From assembly GCF_002018875.1 (NCBI RefSeq), contig NZ_MVOL01000001.1, positions 186,001 through 250,000 on the forward strand: a stretch of DNA of 64,000 nt. The letters are read 5' to 3'. The notes beneath the pieces were generated by a model. That model saw only the letters and a program-made list of their open reading frames with translations. It was not told the origin of the DNA and did not search any database. Of the stretch, positions 60,178 through 64,000 are shown in pieces. Source of the DNA: Pseudomonas sp. MF4836. GTDB taxonomy: Bacteria > Pseudomonadota > Gammaproteobacteria > Pseudomonadales > Pseudomonadaceae. Made by a program: the position numbers and the translations under genes. Every line of letters starts with the position of its first letter. Positions within the stretch are counted from its first letter, which is position 1.

Positions 60178-61338
60178 TCAGTCGGCGGTGTACGCGGCGG
60201 CGGGATTCGGGGGAATGGCCTGTTGCGCCATTTCGCACAATGCCAGCAACGAGTCCGAAGATTCGCGCTCGATCCGTCGCTTGAATAACAGCTGATTGCC
60301 CAGGCGCATCAGCCACCCGCTGAAACCATACTCCAGGGTCCGCACAAACCGCGTGTGGCCGGTGTCCAGCGCCTGACATTCGTAGGTCACCTGCAACTCC
60401 AGGCCATGGTCGCCACGGGCCCGGGCGCTCCAGCGCTGGCCCGGCAGGTATTCGCCGACCTGCCAGCTCAGGTGTCCGCTGCGCCCGCCGGCATGAATCT
60501 CCTCCTCGAACCGTGCTCCGGCGTACAGCGGGCCGCTCGGGCCTTCGACCGTGAGCGACGACGGATGCCACTCCGGCCAGCGGCTCGCGCTGCTGGCGTA
60601 GGCCAGGGTCGGGACGGCGCTGCGGGGGATGTCGATCTGATGCTGCATGCGGGTCATGGGCAGGCTCCGGGGCTCGGCGGTAATGGGTTCGGGCTCCCAG
60701 TACAGGGTGCCGAACAGGTAATCCATCAACGGCAGGACAATGTTGAAATTACGCCGCTGCATCAGCTCGCGGCGATGGTGCAGCTCGTGCAGGCGGCGCA
60801 TCTGGCGAATCCACGGCAGGCGCGCCAGCGGGTGCTCGGCGGGCAAGTGCTCGCAAGCGTGAAACCACTCATAGGCCAGGTAGCCGATCAGCATCGCACC
60901 GGCAAACAGTGCCGCGACATTGGCGTTGAACGGGCGCATCAGCCACCACAGGGGCAGGGCGAACAGCAGGCTGTGGAACACGATCAGCCAGGCCGGAAAC
61001 AGGATCACCCGCCAGTCGCGCGCGCCGTCGTAGGTCATCTGCCCCGGGACAAAAAAGCTGTGATGGTCGCCGGTATGCCGCTTATAGAACAGCCGGGCAA
61101 AGGCCTGTTTGTGATGCCCCAGCCAGCGGTGCACGACGTAGATGCACAGGTTGAAAAACACCAGTCCCAGGGGCAGCGTCAGCCATTCCAGAGGCTGCAC
61201 CTGCTCCAGCGTGCCGGCCAGCAGGGCGATGCACAGCACGCCGTAGCCCAACACAAAACCGCCGTGCAGCCACGGGTTGTAACGCGGGCTGACGGTCGCT
61301 CGGTACTGTTGGCGAAAATGTTCGGTGGTGTCTCGCAT
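60178..61338 (-). CDS. Fatty acid hydroxylase fused to an SRPBCC domain
   Basis: The 386-residue protein has an N-terminal membrane-bound di-iron hydroxylase domain (about 1-230) with His boxes HRWLGHH, HTGDHH, HACEH and HELHHRR, and four probable membrane segments. The C-terminal half (about 235-375) is SRPBCC-like, beginning with MQHQIDIPRSAVPTLAYASS and containing SWQVGEYLPG. Hydroxylase domains act on lipids; SRPBCC domains bind hydrophobic ligands. The fusion suggests a lipid-processing enzyme with its own ligand-binding part. It probably forms an operon with the SMP-30-like gene. Confidence 0.85.
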   Translation of the reverse strand: MRDTTEHFRQQYRATVSPRYNPWLHGGFVLGYGVLCIALLAGTLEQVQPLEWLTLPLGLVFFNLCIYVVHRWLGHHKQAFARLFYKRHTGDHHSFFVPGQMTYDGARDWRVILFPAWLIVFHSLLFALPLWWLMRPFNANVAALFAGAMLIGYLAYEWFHACEHLPAEHPLARLPWIRQMRRLHELHHRRELMQRRNFNIVLPLMDYLFGTLYWEPEPITAEPRSLPMTRMQHQIDIPRSAVPTLAYASSASRWPEWHPSSLTVEGPSGPLYAGARFEEEIHAGGRSGHLSWQVGEYLPGQRWSARARGDHGLELQVTYECQALDTGHTRFVRTLEYGFSGWLMRLGNQLLFKRRIERESSDSLLALCEMAQQAIPPNPAAAYTAD

Positions 61339-61527
61339 GGCCCTGTTCCCGTTGTTGTTTTTATCGGCAGCAGCGTAGCCGCCGGCTGGCTATCCAGCCA
61401 ATGGGCAGGGCCAAGGCCCGAGGGCTACCAGGGTCTCAAGCCCGCCCCAGAGGGTTTGGCGCAGTTGAACCGGGGTGGCGACCTCGGGGACAATCCACGG
61501 CTTTGAGCGCACTGCAGGGAGCAACCG

Positions 61528-61899
61528 ATGGAAAAGACTGTGGCATTGGCGATTGAGGCCCTGGAGCCGGAGGAGGCCACCCGGCTGGTGTGTGCCCTGG
61601 CATTGGGTTTGTTGCGCGCGGTGCAGGATGAAGCCATTGACCTGGAGGAGGCCGAGCGCCTGCTGTTTTCTCCACGCACCGCTCATACCTTGCAGCACAA
61701 GGGCCTGGGGCCCGAGCTGCCGCAGCTGATTCTCGAGTGCTGCGAACTGGAAGATGTGCTGAGCCTGATACCCGAGCGCTTCGCACACAACGTGGAGGCC
61801 ATGGCCGAGCGCTTTTCCAGCCTGCTCAAGGGCGATGCCGGCTACGAAGAACGGACCAGAAAGAAGGCTGGACGGGTTGATCTGTATGTCATTCGCTGA
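61528..61899 (+). CDS. Small unknown protein, DUF3969-like
   Basis: The 123-residue, mostly helical protein has ALALGLLRAVQDEAIDLEEA, then LLFSPRTAHTL and CCELEDVLSLIPERF. As I recall, these match the DUF3969 family, whose role is unknown. There is no signal or membrane segment. The stop is 20 bases before the next gene, which may be co-transcribed. The assignment is from memory. Confidence 0.6.
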   Translation: MEKTVALAIEALEPEEATRLVCALALGLLRAVQDEAIDLEEAERLLFSPRTAHTLQHKGLGPELPQLILECCELEDVLSLIPERFAHNVEAMAERFSSLLKGDAGYEERTRKKAGRVDLYVIR

Positions 61900-61918
61900 T
61901 GACACGCCGAGGTGCTCC

Positions 61919-62407
61919 ATGACGCAAGCGAGCTACACGCGGGGCAAGGTGTTCATGGCCTTCCTGCTGTGCCCGCTGATACCGGGTTTTATCGCCGGCC
62001 TGGTCAATAGCGGGCTGCTGGTGGCCCACCTGGCGACTCATCCACGGCTGATCGGCGAGGTCAGGGGCGGTGAAATCCTGCTGATGCCGCTGCTGACACC
62101 ACTGGTGGCGTTTCTGGTGTTTCTCCTGCCGATGTTTGCCCTGGCCCTGGGGGTGGTCCTGCTGAAGGTCAGGCGTTCAGCCTTCAGTTGCAACGCCTTG
62201 GCGTTGATCGGCAGCGTGACGGTGACAGGTTGGGTCCTGCTGTTTATCCGGGCCGTGGTCAATGGCATCGAGCGCGCACGCTACGTGGACTACCTGCCGG
62301 GCGTGCTCCTGCTCTGGCTGGCCGCTGCCGTCACCTGCTGGCTGACCGCCCGTTGCTTCCTGCCTTCACCGGATAGCCCGCCCGTGTGCCGAGCCTCGCC
62401 GGACTGA
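61919..62407 (+). CDS. Small inner membrane protein, unknown
   Basis: The 162-residue protein has about four membrane segments (about 12-34, 54-85, 96-118 and 130-150) and is positive on the inside, with short loops. The ATG at 61919 has a GAGGTGC site; a longer frame upstream lacks one. It follows the DUF3969-like gene closely. The family is not recognised. Confidence 0.65.
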   Translation: MTQASYTRGKVFMAFLLCPLIPGFIAGLVNSGLLVAHLATHPRLIGEVRGGEILLMPLLTPLVAFLVFLLPMFALALGVVLLKVRRSAFSCNALALIGSVTVTGWVLLFIRAVVNGIERARYVDYLPGVLLLWLAAAVTCWLTARCFLPSPDSPPVCRASPD

Positions 62408-62433
62408 TCCCCCGGAGCGCGACGCGGGTCGTG

Positions 62434-63828
62434 TCAGCGAGACGGCGGGTTGGGCCAGCTCTGGATCGCGCCGCGCCAACCTTCATAGGTCTTGGCCACT
62501 TGCAGCAGCCATTGATCGGCAAAGCGCGGCGCGATCATCTGCAGGCCGATGGGCAAGCCCTCGGCGCTGAAGCCGCAGTTGATCGACAGCGCCGGTTGTT
62601 CGCCCATGTTCCAGGGCAGGGTGAAGACGATGTGCTCGAACGGCTGTTGCGGATTGTTGGTGGGAGATGGCCACTCGGCGGGAAAGCTGTTGACCTGGTT
62701 GGTCGGCGACAGCACCAGGTCGAATTCGCTGAACACCTGGGCGGCGCGGCGGCGCATCTCGAAGGTCTGGTTAAAGCCCCGGACCGCCTCAACCCCTGAA
62801 AGATCGGCCCCCGCTGCCGCCCAGTCGCGAATGTAGGGCAGCACCCTGGCCAACTGCTCGGCGCCCAGGGCCGACAGTTCCGCCCATTGCCGGGCCCGCC
62901 AGAAGCGATCGAGGCCATCCAGTTGGGCGCGGTCCATGATCGGCGCCAGGGTCCGCACCTGGGCCCCGTGGCGTTCGAACAACCGCGCGGCGCCCTGCAC
63001 CGCCTCGCAGACAAAGCCTTCCGGTTGCAGCCCGGCGCCAGGTTCCAGCATCAGGCCGATCTTCAGGCCATGGACCGACAGTGGCTGGTCGCTCCAGTCG
63101 CTGGCCAACGGCGGCAGGCTGGTGGCGTCGCGGGCATCGGGCTTGGCCAGGTAGCGCATCATCAGCACCGCGTCATCCACGCTGCGGGTCATGGGCCCGG
63201 CACAGCGCCCGGTGTAATAAGGGTCTATGGGAATCCGCCCCAGGGTCGGCTTGAACCCCACCAGGCCGCACCAGGCGGCGGGCAGGCGCACCGAACCGCC
63301 GATATCGGTGCCGATATGCAGCGGCCCGTAACCGGCTGCGGCCGCGGCGCCCGCCCCGGAACTGGAGCCGCCGGGGTTGCAGGCACGGTTCCAGGGGTTG
63401 CGGGTGATGCCATGGAAACTCGACAACCCGGAAGACAACATGCCGAAATCCGGCACCGTGGTCTTGGCCAGGATGATCGCCCCGGCTTCGCGCATTCGCG
63501 CGGCTGGCGGCGCATCCTGCACGGCAGGCTTGAGCAGGGTGGCGGCGCTGCCCAGGGGAATCGGCGTGCCCCGGGTGGCAATCAGCTCCTTGATCGTGAC
63601 CGGCACCCCGTCCAGCGGACCCTGGGGCGAACCCTTGTGCCAGCGCTCGGTGGAGGCCCGGGCCTGCTGGAGCACCTGCTGCGGATCGAAGGCGTAGAGC
63701 GCGCGGATATGCGGCTCCCAGCGCTCGATATGGGCCAGCAGATGCTCGTAATAGTCCAGGGGAGACAGGGTGCGGCCGGCGAACCGGGCCAGCAGTTGGG
63801 AGGCTTGGAGCTCGTGCAGATCAGTCAT
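62434..63828 (-). CDS. Amidase signature family enzyme
   Basis: The 464-residue protein has the amidase Ser-cisSer-Lys triad: Lys80 in VTIKELIATRG, cis-Ser near 156 in NPGGSSSGAG and the nucleophile Ser near 179 in GTDIGGSVRLPAAW. It hydrolyses amides or the glutamine side chain, depending on the type. It does not sit next to gatB or gatC, so it is not the Glu-tRNA amidotransferase. The ATG at 63828 has an AAGGAT site 8 bases upstream; other ATGs lie upstream without one. Confidence 0.92.
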   Translation of the reverse strand: MTDLHELQASQLLARFAGRTLSPLDYYEHLLAHIERWEPHIRALYAFDPQQVLQQARASTERWHKGSPQGPLDGVPVTIKELIATRGTPIPLGSAATLLKPAVQDAPPAARMREAGAIILAKTTVPDFGMLSSGLSSFHGITRNPWNRACNPGGSSSGAGAAAAAGYGPLHIGTDIGGSVRLPAAWCGLVGFKPTLGRIPIDPYYTGRCAGPMTRSVDDAVLMMRYLAKPDARDATSLPPLASDWSDQPLSVHGLKIGLMLEPGAGLQPEGFVCEAVQGAARLFERHGAQVRTLAPIMDRAQLDGLDRFWRARQWAELSALGAEQLARVLPYIRDWAAAGADLSGVEAVRGFNQTFEMRRRAAQVFSEFDLVLSPTNQVNSFPAEWPSPTNNPQQPFEHIVFTLPWNMGEQPALSINCGFSAEGLPIGLQMIAPRFADQWLLQVAKTYEGWRGAIQSWPNPPSR

Positions 63829-63937
63829 CGAACGCATCCTTGGGCCGGGCGTCAGTCGGGTTGCCGATGATTTGACTGTAGCGTCTACATCCGGGCCCAA
63901 CCATTATCCGTGGCGCTGCCCTGATGACCTTGTTCAG

Positions 63938-63967
63938 CCGTAGGAGCCGGCAAGCCGGCTCCTACGG
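63938..63967. repeat. REP-type perfect palindrome
   Basis: A 14-bp perfect inverted repeat (CCGTAGGAGCCGGC and its complement) with a 2-base loop lies beyond the amidase gene. The core GTAGGAGCCGGC is the pseudomonad REP-type sequence. Beyond it to 64000 no gene is seen. Confidence 0.75.
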
Positions 63968-64000
63968 GGGGCATGTGTCAGGGTTGAAGAGGTTGTGCCC

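Noticed and set aside
1..64000. CRISPR array or rRNA genes
   Set aside because: No regularly spaced direct repeats with unique spacers and no rRNA-like sequence were seen. The only close direct repeats are the pair at 30665.

Overview
The window is high-GC bacterial DNA that reads as a Pseudomonas chromosome, most likely of the fluorescens/putida type. The signs are a lexA2-imuA-imuB-dnaE2 mutagenesis cassette, a DUF1652 gene, REP-type palindromes and the overall gene styles. No species is claimed. About 30.7 kb on the left is an integrated siphovirus-type prophage whose left end lies outside the window. The remaining 33 kb is host chromosome, starting at a tRNA-Ser(UGA) gene.

Prophage (1 to about 30.7 kb). 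Replication genes come first: a winged-helix replication protein and a DnaB-type helicase, then a tyrosine integrase in an unusual internal position. A Q-like antiterminator follows, with a consensus-like promoter and a terminator directly downstream, as in lambdoid late control. A lambda-type holin comes next, then HNH endonuclease, small and large terminase, portal, ClpP-like protease and HK97-type capsid, connector genes, and a lambda-like tail module. The tail module includes a G/GT-type chaperone pair with a clear -1 frameshift signal, a tape measure protein and M, L, K, I and J homologues. Fibre genes, a GH19 endolysin and nested Rz/Rz1 spanins close the rightward block. Many late genes are separated by intrinsic-terminator-like hairpins, and one such hairpin lies inside the endolysin coding sequence. 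A leftward block of small unknown genes ends the prophage; one has an SOS-box-like palindrome upstream. Two 15-bp direct repeats lie between this block and the 3' end of the tRNA-Ser gene, a likely attachment region.

Chromosome 30.8-38.1 kb: a BAX inhibitor-1/YccA protein, a divergent Lrp/AsnC regulator and EamA transporter, a FUSC membrane protein, a GapN-type aldehyde dehydrogenase lacking the usual general-base Glu, an AraC-type regulator, and a GGDEF protein with a degenerate active site but an intact I-site.

Chromosome 38.4-45.1 kb is the most coherent system here: a TonB-dependent receptor, a two-domain beta-propeller phytase, ExbB, ExbD and a TonB with a TolA-like linker. PhoB-box-like direct repeats precede both the receptor gene and exbB. 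I infer a phosphate-starvation-controlled system for phytate or another organophosphate that carries its own energy-transducing complex.

Chromosome 45.2-64 kb: a DyP-type peroxidase, an unknown gene with a tentative ADP-ribosyltransferase-like triad, the lexA2-imuA-imuB-dnaE2 operon with a GTAC-N4-GTAC operator over the lexA2 start, a hybrid sensor kinase, DUF1652, a UvrA paralogue without the UvrB-binding domain, a YdcH-like protein, an SMP-30-like protein, a fatty-acid-hydroxylase/SRPBCC fusion, two small unknown genes and an amidase. Repeated intergenic palindromes occur near 46.1, 58.9 and 63.9 kb.
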